From assembly GCA_020161535.1 (NCBI GenBank), contig JAIUNW010000010.1:124001-188000 (forward strand): a stretch of 64,000 bases of DNA, written 5' to 3'. Numbering within the stretch: position 1 is the stretch's first letter; each line of letters starts with the position of its first letter. This DNA comes from Bacteroidota bacterium (lineage in GTDB: Bacteria > Bacteroidota > Bacteroidia > Chitinophagales > Chitinophagaceae). A program made the position numbers and the translations under genes. The notes below the pieces were generated by a model, which was not told where the DNA came from, ran no database searches, and worked only from the letters and a program-made list of their open reading frames with translations. Below are positions 16,785 to 25,128 of the stretch, piece after piece.

Positions 16785-18320
16785 ATGCTGGTTACAGAAC
16801 GACACCTTTCTCTTGAAGATTTCAAGGCAATTGTATACGACGAGTCAGAGATAACACTCGATAAAACCCTCCTGGAAAAAGTGGCTAAAAACCATGATTT
16901 TCTGAAAGGATTTGCGGCGAATAAGATCATTTACGGCATCAACACCGGCTTTGGCCCCATGGCGCAGTACCGCATCAGCGAGAGCAACCTCGTTGAATTG
17001 CAGTACAACCTGATTCGCAGCCATGCTTCGGGCAGCGGCCAGCCCATCGATCCCCTGCTGGTGCGCGCGCTCTTGCTGGCGCGACTCAACAATTTTTTAC
17101 AATGTTGTTCTGGCGTGCACCCTGAACTGGTATTGCTGATTGCCGATCTGCTGAATAAGAAAGTGTACCCGGTCATTTTCGAACACGGAGGTGTCGGCGC
17201 CAGCGGCGACCTGGTACAACTGGCCCACCTGGCGCTGGCATTGATCGGCGAGGGCGATGTGTGGTACCAGGGAAAGATCGCGGCCACTGAAACGGTGTAC
17301 AAAGAGTTGGGCATCACCCCGCTGAAGATCCACATACGCGAGGGACTGGCCCTTATCAACGGCACTTCCTGTATGACGGGCATTGCACTGGTGAACCTGA
17401 TCCAGGCAAAAAAACTGCTGAACTGGTCGGTATCGCTCAGCGCCATGACCAATGAACTGGTAGAGGCCTATGATGACCATTTCTCGCACGAGCTCAACCG
17501 GGTGAAACACCACCCGGGACAACAAATCATTGCAGCTCAAATGCGCGAGATATTGAGCGATAGCCAGATGATCCGCAGCCGGAAAAAGCATTTGTACGAA
17601 GGCGATAAGATGGACCAGGAAGTGTTTAAAGACAAGGTGCAGGAATACTATTCGCTTCGCTGCATTACCCAGGTGTTGGGACCGGTGAACGATACCATCG
17701 CGCAAGCGGAAAAAGTGATACTGGCTGAATTCAATTCGGTGAACGACAACCCGGTGATCGACCACGAGAACGCCAATATTTTTCATGGTGGAAATTTCCA
17801 CGGCGATTATGTATCGCTCGAAATGGATAAGCTGAAAATCGCCATCACGAAATTGTCGATGTTGAGCGAAAGGCAGTTGAACTACCTGCTCAATGCAAAG
17901 CTCAACGAAATTTTCCCGCCCTTTATGAACCTCGGCACGCTGGGACTCAATTTCGGCATCCAGGGCATGCAGTTCACCGCCACCAGTACAGTGGCCGAGA
18001 ACCAAACCCTGAGCAATCCAATGTATGTACACAGCATTCCGAACAACAACGATAACCAGGATATTGTGAGCATGGGTTCCAACGCGGCCCTGCTTACCCG
18101 TCGGGTGATCAATAATAGCTTTGAAGTGTTGGCGATCCAGCTGCTGACCCTGTTACAAGGCGTTGATTACCTGCAATGTCGCCAAAAAATGGCGCGCCAA
18201 ACGCGGAAAATTTACGATGATATCAGACCTTTGTATCCGGTGTTTACCGACGACCAGCCCCCGTATAAAAAACTGGAAAAACTGAAAAAGCATTTCGAAA
18301 ACGGGGCCGGCGTTAACTAA
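16785..18320 (+). CDS. Aromatic amino acid ammonia-lyase, probably tyrosine ammonia-lyase of the pigment pathway
   Basis: 511 residues, the family length. The self-forming MIO cofactor triad Ala139-Ser140-Gly141 lies in EHGGVGASGDLVQ; GINTGFGP with Tyr50 just before it and SIPNNNDNQDIVSMG are further active-site signatures. The substrate-selectivity pair is Ser79-His80 (NLIRSHASG), the pair usual for histidine lyases. However, from memory the Flavobacterium johnsoniae tyrosine ammonia-lyase of the flexirubin cluster shows nearly the same stretch. With a PaaK-like ligase beside it, tyrosine to 4-coumarate is the best reading, feeding the aryl head of the polyene. Histidine lyase of the hut pathway is unlikely, because no hut gene is nearby. 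Confidence 0.88.
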   Translation: MLVTERHLSLEDFKAIVYDESEITLDKTLLEKVAKNHDFLKGFAANKIIYGINTGFGPMAQYRISESNLVELQYNLIRSHASGSGQPIDPLLVRALLLARLNNFLQCCSGVHPELVLLIADLLNKKVYPVIFEHGGVGASGDLVQLAHLALALIGEGDVWYQGKIAATETVYKELGITPLKIHIREGLALINGTSCMTGIALVNLIQAKKLLNWSVSLSAMTNELVEAYDDHFSHELNRVKHHPGQQIIAAQMREILSDSQMIRSRKKHLYEGDKMDQEVFKDKVQEYYSLRCITQVLGPVNDTIAQAEKVILAEFNSVNDNPVIDHENANIFHGGNFHGDYVSLEMDKLKIAITKLSMLSERQLNYLLNAKLNEIFPPFMNLGTLGLNFGIQGMQFTATSTVAENQTLSNPMYVHSIPNNNDNQDIVSMGSNAALLTRRVINNSFEVLAIQLLTLLQGVDYLQCRQKMARQTRKIYDDIRPLYPVFTDDQPPYKKLEKLKKHFENGAGVN

Positions 18321-18329
18321 ACTTATCCT

Positions 18330-19067
18330 ATGGCTGCAACATCAACTGTATTAGTAACCGGAGGCTCGCGGGGCATCGGTAGGGCAATCTGCCTGAAGAT
18401 GGCGGGCCTGGGGCATTATATACTGATCAATTACAAGGGCAACCAGGCGGCGGCTGAAGAAACACTATCGGCGGTAAGAGCCGCCGGCAGCGACGGTGAA
18501 CTCCTGGCCTTCGACGTTAGCAATGGCGCGGAGGTAAAACAGGTGCTCGGCGGCTGGATCGAAGCGAACCCCGACAAGCCCATCGGTATCCTGGTCAACA
18601 ATGCGGGCATCAAAGAAGACACGCTGATGATGTGGATGAAAGACGAACAGTGGGAAAACGTTCGCCGCACCAGCCTCGATGGGTTTTTCTATGTAACCCG
18701 TGAAGTGTTGAATGGCATGCTGCTGCGAAAAGCAGGTCGCATCATCAATGTAGTTTCGCTCAGCGGACTCAAGGGTATGGCCGGACAAACCAATTATTCT
18801 GCTGCCAAAGCGGGCGTGATTGGGGCTACCAAGGCCCTGGCCCAGGAAATTGCCAAAAGAAATATTACGGTCAATGCCGTAGCGCCGGGCTTCATCCAAA
18901 CCGATATGACGGCCGAGCTCAACGAGAAAGAACTCAAGGCGATGATCCCCGCCAATCGCTTCGGCAAACCCGAAGAAGTGGCGCATGCGGTGGCATTTTT
19001 CGCTTCCCCCGAATCGGGTTATATTACAGGAACCGTATTATCCGTTAACGGAGGATTGTATACATGA
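18330..19067 (+). CDS. FabG-like 3-oxoacyl-ACP reductase of the polyene synthase
   Basis: 245-residue short-chain dehydrogenase. TGGSRGIGRA is the NADPH loop, NNAG the structural motif, and the catalytic set is Ser in VVSLSG plus Y-x3-K in NYSAAKAG. The C-terminus GYITGTVLSVNGGLYT is typical of FabG. It would reduce each 3-oxo intermediate during chain extension. It is distinct from the second FabG gene at 58494, which stands outside the cluster and probably serves fatty acid synthesis. It overlaps the next ketosynthase by 4 bp. Confidence 0.9.
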   Translation: MAATSTVLVTGGSRGIGRAICLKMAGLGHYILINYKGNQAAAEETLSAVRAAGSDGELLAFDVSNGAEVKQVLGGWIEANPDKPIGILVNNAGIKEDTLMMWMKDEQWENVRRTSLDGFFYVTREVLNGMLLRKAGRIINVVSLSGLKGMAGQTNYSAAKAGVIGATKALAQEIAKRNITVNAVAPGFIQTDMTAELNEKELKAMIPANRFGKPEEVAHAVAFFASPESGYITGTVLSVNGGLYT

Positions 19068-20287
19068 ACAGGGTAGTTATCACAGGCATGGGCATTTATT
19101 CCTGTATCGGCAAGAACAGGAACGAAGTGAAGCAGTCGCTCTACGAAGGCCGCTCGGGTATTGTGTACGACCCCGCCCGCAAAGCATTTGGTTATCGCTC
19201 GGCGCTGACCGGTTCGGTAGAGAAACCCAACCTCAAGGGATTGGTTGATCGCCGCGCGCGCATCATGATGCCCGAACAGGCTGAATACGCTTTTATGGCC
19301 ACCCGCGAAGCGGTGGAGCAGGCCGGCCTCAGCGAAGCATTTTTGGAGGAAAAAGAAATAGGCCTCATTTATGGCAACGACAGTTCGGCCGAGCCCGTGG
19401 TGTTGGGGGTGGACCTGATTCGCGAGAAAAAAGACACCACCTTATTGGGGTCCGGTTCGGTTTTCCAAACCATGAACAGTACGGTGACCATGAACCTGTC
19501 GACCATCTTTCACCTGAAAGGCATCAATTTCACCGTCAGTGCCGCTTGCGCCAGTGGCTCGCATGCCATCGGCCTGGGGTACCATTTTATCAAAAGTGGT
19601 TTGCAGGAGATGATTATCTGCGGTGGCGCCCAGGAATTGAACCTGTTTTCAATGGGCAATTTCGATGCCCTCTCGGCGTTTTCCATCCGGGAAAATGAAC
19701 CGACCAAAGCATCGCGGCCGTTTGATAAGAACCGCGACGGATTGATTCCCAGCGGCGGCGCGGCCACCGTGATTTTGGAAAGCCTGGAGAGCGCCCTCGC
19801 CCGCGGCGCGACTATACTGGCCGAAGTGGTGGGCTATGGCTTTTCGTCGAACGGGGCACATATTTCGAACCCGACGGTATCGGGACCGGTGCGCGCGCTG
19901 CAAATGGCCCTGAAAGATGCAGGAATGGACCCTGCCGAGATTGCCTATATCAATGCGCATGCAACCTCCACGCAGGCCGGAGACGCCAGCGAAGCGCGGG
20001 CCATTGATGCGGTTTTTGGTCAGTTCAGGCCCTGGGTCAGCTCAACCAAAAGCATGACCGGGCACGAATGTTGGATGGCAGGTGCCAGCGAAATCGTATA
20101 TTCAGTGTTGATGATGCAGAACAGCTTCATCGCCCCGAACATAAACCTGGAAGAGCCCGATGAAGACTCGGCCAAACTGAACATAGCGCGTGAAACGGTG
20201 AATACAGAATTTGACTGCTTTCTTTCCAATTCATTTGGATTTGGCGGCACCAATTCTTCTTTGATTATCCGAAAGTATCAACCCTAA
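19064..20287 (+). CDS. Beta-ketoacyl-ACP synthase (FabF type), first intact ketosynthase of the cluster
   Basis: 407 residues, full length. The catalytic triad is visible: Cys162 in SAACASGSHAIG, the first His in NAHATSTQAGD and the second in STKSMTGHECWMAGA. The C-terminal SNSFGFGGTNSSLI glycine loop is present. It does decarboxylative condensation of malonyl-ACP with the growing chain. It sits between the ketoreductase and an ACP, so these three may work as one extension set. Confidence 0.92.
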   Translation: MNRVVITGMGIYSCIGKNRNEVKQSLYEGRSGIVYDPARKAFGYRSALTGSVEKPNLKGLVDRRARIMMPEQAEYAFMATREAVEQAGLSEAFLEEKEIGLIYGNDSSAEPVVLGVDLIREKKDTTLLGSGSVFQTMNSTVTMNLSTIFHLKGINFTVSAACASGSHAIGLGYHFIKSGLQEMIICGGAQELNLFSMGNFDALSAFSIRENEPTKASRPFDKNRDGLIPSGGAATVILESLESALARGATILAEVVGYGFSSNGAHISNPTVSGPVRALQMALKDAGMDPAEIAYINAHATSTQAGDASEARAIDAVFGQFRPWVSSTKSMTGHECWMAGASEIVYSVLMMQNSFIAPNINLEEPDEDSAKLNIARETVNTEFDCFLSNSFGFGGTNSSLIIRKYQP

Positions 20288-20297
20288 CTTGATTATT

Positions 20298-20552
20298 ATG
20301 GCAACAGAATTAATAGAGAAGATTAATCATTTCCTCGCCGAGGAGTTTGAAGTAGATGCGGCTGCAATCCAGCCAAACGCCAGCATGAAGGAAACACTTG
20401 ACCTTGATAGTCTCGATTATATCGACATGGTGGTGGTAGTGGAAAACAATTTCGGCTTCAAAGTGAAACCCGAAGATTTCGCCGATATCGAAACCTTCCA
20501 GCATTTCTACGATTATGTAGCCGACCGCATCAAGGCAAAAGAAGTGGCCTGA
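20298..20552 (+). CDS. Acyl carrier protein 1 of the aryl polyene synthase
   Basis: 84 residues, acidic, four-helix ACP pattern. The phosphopantetheine serine is Ser38 in DLDSLDYIDM. An upstream TTG at 20289 is in frame, but ATG 20298 starts the usual MATELIEKINHFLAEEF. It lies 10 bp after the ketosynthase, and its stop overlaps the ATG of the acyltransferase gene. Confidence 0.92.
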   Translation: MATELIEKINHFLAEEFEVDAAAIQPNASMKETLDLDSLDYIDMVVVVENNFGFKVKPEDFADIETFQHFYDYVADRIKAKEVA

Positions 20553-21442
20553 TGTCTTCCTGGGAAGGCCGCTCGAAAACTACTCCACTCGGTTACCGCA
20601 TTTTTGTTTGGGTGATGAAGACATTTGGTCTTCGTCCGGCTTACACCCTGCTCTATCTTGTGGCCGCCTGGTACACCCTTTTTGCCCGCGAAAGTAACCG
20701 GCACCTGCGGTATTATTTCCGCCGCAGGCTGGGCTATGGCCGCTGGAAAGCACTGGCTGCCTGTTATCGCAATTACTATATTTTCGGCCAGAGCCTGATT
20801 GACAAAGTGGCATTGATGGCCGGCCTGGAAGTGCCTTTCAGTTATGATTTTGAGGGCGAAGAATATTTACGGGAGATGGTGTCGAACGGCAAAGGCGGAC
20901 TATTGATAAGTGCGCATATAGGTAACTGGGAGATCGCCGGACACCTGCTCAAGCGCCTCAACAGCACCATTAATGTAGTGATGTACGATGGCGAAGACGA
21001 GCAAATCAAGGCCTATTTGGAATCGGTGACGGGTGGTCGAAATATGAAACTGATCCTGATTAAAAATAACCTCAGTCATATTTTCGCGATCAACGAAGCG
21101 CTGGCCAATAACGAATTGGTTTGCATGCATGCCGATCGATTTGTGGCCGGCAATAAACTGATGAAAGCGAATTTTCTGGGCGAGGAAGCGGCTTTTCCGG
21201 CGGGCCCCTTTATACTGGCCTCGAGGCTGAAAGTGCCGGTCAGCTTTGTTTTTGCCTTTAAAGAAACGGCCAGTCATTACCATTTGTTTTCCACAGCACC
21301 GCGGGATTATTCCCGGTTTGAGAAAAGCGATAGAATAAATACCTTGCTAGGCGATTTTGTGCAAGAGATGGAAGCGAAAACCAAACGCTATCCGCTGCAA
21401 TGGTTTAACTACTACAATTTCTGGAAAAAATATGCTGATTGA
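20552..21442 (+). CDS. LpxL/HtrB-like lysophospholipid acyltransferase
   Basis: 296 residues. A hydrophobic N-terminal segment (LLYLVAAWYTLF) precedes the domain; the catalytic HxxxxE-type box is SAHIGNWEIAGH, and MHADRFVAGN plus FPAGPFILA are further family blocks. Members esterify lipid A or other lipids from acyl-ACP at the inner membrane. Such a gene is standard in aryl polyene clusters, where it probably links the polyenoyl-ACP to a lipid. The cluster's second acyltransferase is the PlsC module of the exporter fusion. Confidence 0.88.
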   Translation: MSSWEGRSKTTPLGYRIFVWVMKTFGLRPAYTLLYLVAAWYTLFARESNRHLRYYFRRRLGYGRWKALAACYRNYYIFGQSLIDKVALMAGLEVPFSYDFEGEEYLREMVSNGKGGLLISAHIGNWEIAGHLLKRLNSTINVVMYDGEDEQIKAYLESVTGGRNMKLILIKNNLSHIFAINEALANNELVCMHADRFVAGNKLMKANFLGEEAAFPAGPFILASRLKVPVSFVFAFKETASHYHLFSTAPRDYSRFEKSDRINTLLGDFVQEMEAKTKRYPLQWFNYYNFWKKYAD

Positions 21443-21857
21443 CCAGGACCACATCACTGAGCTGATACCGCAACGGGCGCCTTTTGTGATGATCGATACA
21501 TTAGAATACCATGCCGATGGAAAAACAGGAACGCGGTTCAGGATCAGACCCGATAATATTTTTTTGCGTGAAGGCAGGTTGGAAACAGCCGCGCTGATAG
21601 AAAACCTCGCGCAAACAGCGGCCGCTTCGGCGGGTTATGAGGCCGTGGTATCGGGCGAAAAAGTGAAGATTGGTTTTATCGGCGCCATCAGTAAACTGCA
21701 GGTGCAGGGCGATGCGATTTGTGACGATGTGCTGGAAACCGAGATCACACAATTGCAACAGGTATTGAATGCGACGATGGTGCAAGGAACGGTTCGATGC
21801 GATGGCAAGACGCTGCTGAGCGGCGAGTTGAAGATTTTTTTACAACCACATACGTAA
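21432..21857 (+). CDS. FabZ-like hotdog dehydratase subunit lacking the catalytic His (ApeP-like)
   Basis: 141 residues of hotdog fold: ELIPQRAPFVMID matches the FabZ start, and ALIENLAQTAA matches the FabZ central helix with the catalytic Glu (Glu57). The GHFPG loop carrying the catalytic His is missing and replaced by a shorter IFLREGRLETA. Alone it should not work as a dehydratase. The gene at 31411 has the complementary defect, so the two probably form one heterodimer, like the ApeI-ApeP pair of known aryl polyene systems. ATG 21432 is inside the end of the acyltransferase gene. Confidence 0.82.
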   Translation: MLIDQDHITELIPQRAPFVMIDTLEYHADGKTGTRFRIRPDNIFLREGRLETAALIENLAQTAAASAGYEAVVSGEKVKIGFIGAISKLQVQGDAICDDVLETEITQLQQVLNATMVQGTVRCDGKTLLSGELKIFLQPHT

Positions 21858-21869
21858 ATATTGAACAAC

Positions 21870-22490
21870 ATGAAACCATTTGCCAGTTTGCTACTAACCA
21901 TTTGCCTGATGACCACGGGCTTTTTTGCGGGCGCGCAAAAAGCACTTGATCCCAATAACCCCATCGTTTACCTGGGTATTGATTTCAGCGCACTCAAAAT
22001 CATCAACGAGCCGCGCATCACCGCGATGGATGTGAAGACGCAATACCAGGCCATTAACCAATTGGTGGTGGCGGAAGCAAAAAAATACGACTGGGCAACC
22101 GCATTGGGCATGCCGAATTATTCGAGTGATATTGGCGTTACGATGGCCCGCAACGAGCAGGCCGATATCAGCCATGTTTTCACCACCAATACCGCCGACG
22201 ATGCACACCTGAAAGAGGACGATATCAAAAAGATGGTGGCCAAATATAATTTTCAGGGAAAAAAAGGAACGGGCCTCATCGTGTTTTATGAAACCTTCAA
22301 CAAAGGCAGCGAAACGGGCAGCATGTGGGTGACATTTATTGACATGGGCACCAAAAAAGTTTTGTTGACCGAGCGAATGAGCGGCAGTGCCAAGGGCTTT
22401 AGTGTGCGCAATTATTGGACGGCGCCGGTATACAAAGTTATTCAAGACGTAAAAAAATACAAAGCCAGTGAGTGGCGCAGTAAAATCTGA
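21870..22490 (+). CDS. Secreted hypothetical protein of the pigment cluster, about 206 residues
   Basis: MKPFASLLLTICLMTTGFFAGAQ is a clear signal peptide with an AxA-like cleavage site, so the protein goes to the periplasm or outside. The mature part (KALDPNNPIVYLGIDFSALK onward, with GTGLIVFYETFNKG near the middle) matches no family I know. A frame-extending TTG lies at 21861, but ATG 21870 starts the signal. It is 12 bp after the dehydratase and overlaps the thioesterase by 1 bp, so it belongs to the operon. It may bind or guide the exported pigment; that is speculation. Confidence 0.75.
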   Translation: MKPFASLLLTICLMTTGFFAGAQKALDPNNPIVYLGIDFSALKIINEPRITAMDVKTQYQAINQLVVAEAKKYDWATALGMPNYSSDIGVTMARNEQADISHVFTTNTADDAHLKEDDIKKMVAKYNFQGKKGTGLIVFYETFNKGSETGSMWVTFIDMGTKKVLLTERMSGSAKGFSVRNYWTAPVYKVIQDVKKYKASEWRSKI

Positions 22491-22918
22491 TGCAATCATC
22501 GCTAAACCATACCATCGAGTTACCTGTACGTTTCAATGAGGCCGATCCGCTGGGCATTGTTTGGCATGGGCATTATGTGCGCTATTTTGAAGACGGGCGC
22601 GAAGCTTTTGGCCATGCATATGGATTGAGTTATCTCGACATTTATCACCAGGGTTATTCTGTGCCCGTGGTGAAGCTGCAGTGTGATTACAAGAAATCAT
22701 TGCGTTATGGCGATACTATCCTCATCGAAACCGTTTTTACGCCCAGTGTGGCAGCGAAACTGGTCTTTCATTATAAAGTGTACAATGCGGCCACCCGCGA
22801 AATCGTGGCCACTGGCTCTACCCTACAGGTATTTATGGACCTGAAAAGAAATGAGTTGCAGTTGATCAACCCAACGTTCTTCGAAGTCTGGAAAAAGAAA
22901 TACCATTTTGATGTCTGA
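22490..22918 (+). CDS. 4-hydroxybenzoyl-CoA thioesterase-type (YbgC-like) hotdog thioesterase
   Basis: 142 residues. RFNEADPLGIVWHGHYVRYFE is the 4HBT signature with the catalytic Asp (Asp19). Members hydrolyse aromatic or acyl thioesters. In an aryl polyene cluster it would release finished or stalled chains from the ACP or edit the starter. It overlaps the following ketosynthase by 8 bp. Confidence 0.88.
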   Translation: MQSSLNHTIELPVRFNEADPLGIVWHGHYVRYFEDGREAFGHAYGLSYLDIYHQGYSVPVVKLQCDYKKSLRYGDTILIETVFTPSVAAKLVFHYKVYNAATREIVATGSTLQVFMDLKRNELQLINPTFFEVWKKKYHFDV

Positions 22919-24032
22919 GCCATCTGTATTTGTATCGGCCACTTCGGTGATAACACCGATGGGCCAGGGCGCTTCGGCCATATTGGATGCCATCGCGAAA
23001 GGTCAAACCGGCGTAAAAGTGCAGGCCTTCGCCAACAGCCAATTAAAAACAGTGTGCGCCGCGCTGTTCGATGAACAACAGCAAAGCGATCTTCTTCAAC
23101 CCGGTTACAGCTTTTTTGAATCTTTGTTGTTGCGGGTTATGCAATCGTTGCCGGCAGTTGATTGTAATGATCCCCGCACCCTGCTGGTACTGGCATCTAC
23201 CAAAGGCAATATTGGCCTGCTGACCAAGGGCGCGACCGACCCCCAGGAACTAACTGCATTGACCGTTACCGGCAGAAAGCTGGCAAAGGCGATCGGTTAT
23301 CCGCGGCAGCCGGTGGTTGTTTCCAACGCCTGCATTTCGGGCATGTCGGCCTTGCTCTATGCAAAGCGACTCTTACAATGCGGACAGTTCGACCGTGCGG
23401 TTGTGTTGGCTGCCGATTGTATTTCACCGTTTATTGTTGCGGGCTTTCAATCGTTTCAGGCATTGAGTACATCGGTATGTAGACCTTTTGACCAGCGCCG
23501 TAGTGGATTGAACCTGGGCGAAGGCGCTGCTGCCATGGTACTCAGCAAAACACCGACTGATATTGTTTTGTCGAATGGCGCTACGAGTAGTGATGCCAAT
23601 CATATTTCTGGTCCCTCGCGCACCGGCGAGGAAATGGCCATGGCCATCAGGTGGGCCTTGCAAGGTGCGGGTATACATGCCCGTGATATTGGTTTTGTGT
23701 GTGCGCATGGCACGGCTACGCCTTACAACGACGAGATGGAGTCAAAGGCCATCATGGCGGCTGACATAAATCAGTCGCCCGTTTTCAGCCTGAAACCTTA
23801 TTTTGGACATACCTTAGGTGCCGCGGGATTATTGGAGTCGGTCATAGCCATTGAGGCTATGCGCCGTAATTGGTTGATTGCATCGGTTGGTTACCAGGAA
23901 CACGGTGTGAGCGTGCCGGTAACCATTTCGCAGAAAACCGGACCGTATAAAAACATTGACCATATATTGAAAACCGGATCGGGATTCGGCGGCTGCAATG
24001 CAGCCCTGGTTTTCAGCAAGAATAAAAGATAG
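22911..24032 (+). CDS. Beta-ketoacyl synthase, second intact ketosynthase of the cluster
   Basis: 373 residues, slightly short for FabF. Cys141 lies in SNACISGMSALL, the first His in CAHGTATPYND and the second in LKPYFGHTLGAAG, so the triad is complete. LLVLASTKGNI and GSGFGGCNAALVF are ketosynthase core blocks. An upstream TTG at 22908 is in frame, but ATG 22911 is chosen. It is more divergent from FabF than the 19064 gene and may handle the aryl starter or a specific chain length (inference). Confidence 0.88.
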   Translation: MSEPSVFVSATSVITPMGQGASAILDAIAKGQTGVKVQAFANSQLKTVCAALFDEQQQSDLLQPGYSFFESLLLRVMQSLPAVDCNDPRTLLVLASTKGNIGLLTKGATDPQELTALTVTGRKLAKAIGYPRQPVVVSNACISGMSALLYAKRLLQCGQFDRAVVLAADCISPFIVAGFQSFQALSTSVCRPFDQRRSGLNLGEGAAAMVLSKTPTDIVLSNGATSSDANHISGPSRTGEEMAMAIRWALQGAGIHARDIGFVCAHGTATPYNDEMESKAIMAADINQSPVFSLKPYFGHTLGAAGLLESVIAIEAMRRNWLIASVGYQEHGVSVPVTISQKTGPYKNIDHILKTGSGFGGCNAALVFSKNKR

Positions 24033-24040
24033 GAGAAAGC

Positions 24041-25117
24041 ATGAATCATTTCGCAGCAGACAAGTTGAATGCCCTTGAATCCCGTGAGCTGGCGCAAAGA
24101 ATAGCGTTTGGTCCGGTTATGTTTCAGGCCGCACAGGCCATGCGTCGCAACGGCTTATTGATGGAAGTACGTCGCGCAGGCAAAGCAGGTATTACCATCG
24201 CCGAGGTGGCAGACAAAACCGGCTTACCGGTTTATGGCGCCCGGGTATTAATGGAAGCAGGATTGGGGATGGGCGTGTTCACGATCGACGACCAGGAGAA
24301 ATACCGCATCACCAAAACAGGTCATTATCTTTTGTTCGATGAACTGACCATTGCCAATATTAATTTCATTGATGATATCTGTTACGAGGGACTCGCTTTT
24401 TTGGAAGAGAGTATTGCCACGGGTAAACCCGCCGGACTCAAAACCCTCGGTAACTGGAACACGGTGTACGAAGGCTTGAGCAGCCTGCCGGCACGCAAAC
24501 AAAAAAGTTGGTTTGGCTTTGACCACCATTATTCTGATGGCACTTTCCCCCTGGTGATCAAAGATGTTTTTGCGCTCGGCATTAAAAAGATGATTGATAT
24601 CGGTGGTAATACCGGTAAGTGGACGATGACCTGTCTCAACTATGACCCCACGGTAGAAATCACTATGATGGACCTCCCCGGCCAATTGCGCATGGCCGAG
24701 CAGCGTATGATTGAACATGGCTTTAGCAGCCGCGTACATTATCACCCGGTGAATATTCTCGATGAGAAAGAAGCTTTCCCCAAAGGCCATGATGCGGTTT
24801 GGATGAGCCAGTTCCTCGATTGTTTTTCGGAAGCAGAAATAACTTCGATTGTGCGTCGCTGTTATGATGCCCTCGATGAAAAGGGCTATCTCCTGATTCT
24901 GGAAAATTTCTGGGATGTACAGGAGTTTGAAGTGGCGGCCATGACCATCCAGATGACTTCCTTGTACTTCACGGCCATTGCCAATGGGAATAGCCAGATG
25001 TACGACTCGAAAGTATTTATCAAAGCGGTGGAAGCCGGCGGCTTCTTCATCGAAAAACAAATTGACCATATTGGCGAAGCAGGACATACCCTCCTGGTTT
25101 GCCGCAAAAAACCATAA
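24041..25117 (+). CDS. SAM-dependent methyltransferase of the O-methyltransferase (acetylserotonin/COMT-like) type
   Basis: 358 residues. The N-terminal third is a winged-helix dimerisation domain (ITIAEVADKTGLPVYGARVLME). The C-terminal Rossmann domain has MIDIGGNTGKW as the SAM loop, then EITMMDLPGQL and SQFLDCFSEAEI. The family methylates phenolic oxygens or ring carbons of aromatic polyketides. Here the likely target is the aryl head group of the polyene. It lies 8 bp after the ketosynthase and 11 bp before the flavoprotein. Confidence 0.87.
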   Translation: MNHFAADKLNALESRELAQRIAFGPVMFQAAQAMRRNGLLMEVRRAGKAGITIAEVADKTGLPVYGARVLMEAGLGMGVFTIDDQEKYRITKTGHYLLFDELTIANINFIDDICYEGLAFLEESIATGKPAGLKTLGNWNTVYEGLSSLPARKQKSWFGFDHHYSDGTFPLVIKDVFALGIKKMIDIGGNTGKWTMTCLNYDPTVEITMMDLPGQLRMAEQRMIEHGFSSRVHYHPVNILDEKEAFPKGHDAVWMSQFLDCFSEAEITSIVRRCYDALDEKGYLLILENFWDVQEFEVAAMTIQMTSLYFTAIANGNSQMYDSKVFIKAVEAGGFFIEKQIDHIGEAGHTLLVCRKKP

Positions 25118-25128
25118 CACCCACAGCC

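Noticed and set aside
16785..18320. HutH (histidine utilisation)
   Set aside because: The Ser-His pair suggests it, but no hutU, hutI or hutG gene is present and the gene stands in an aryl polyene cluster beside a PaaK-like ligase.
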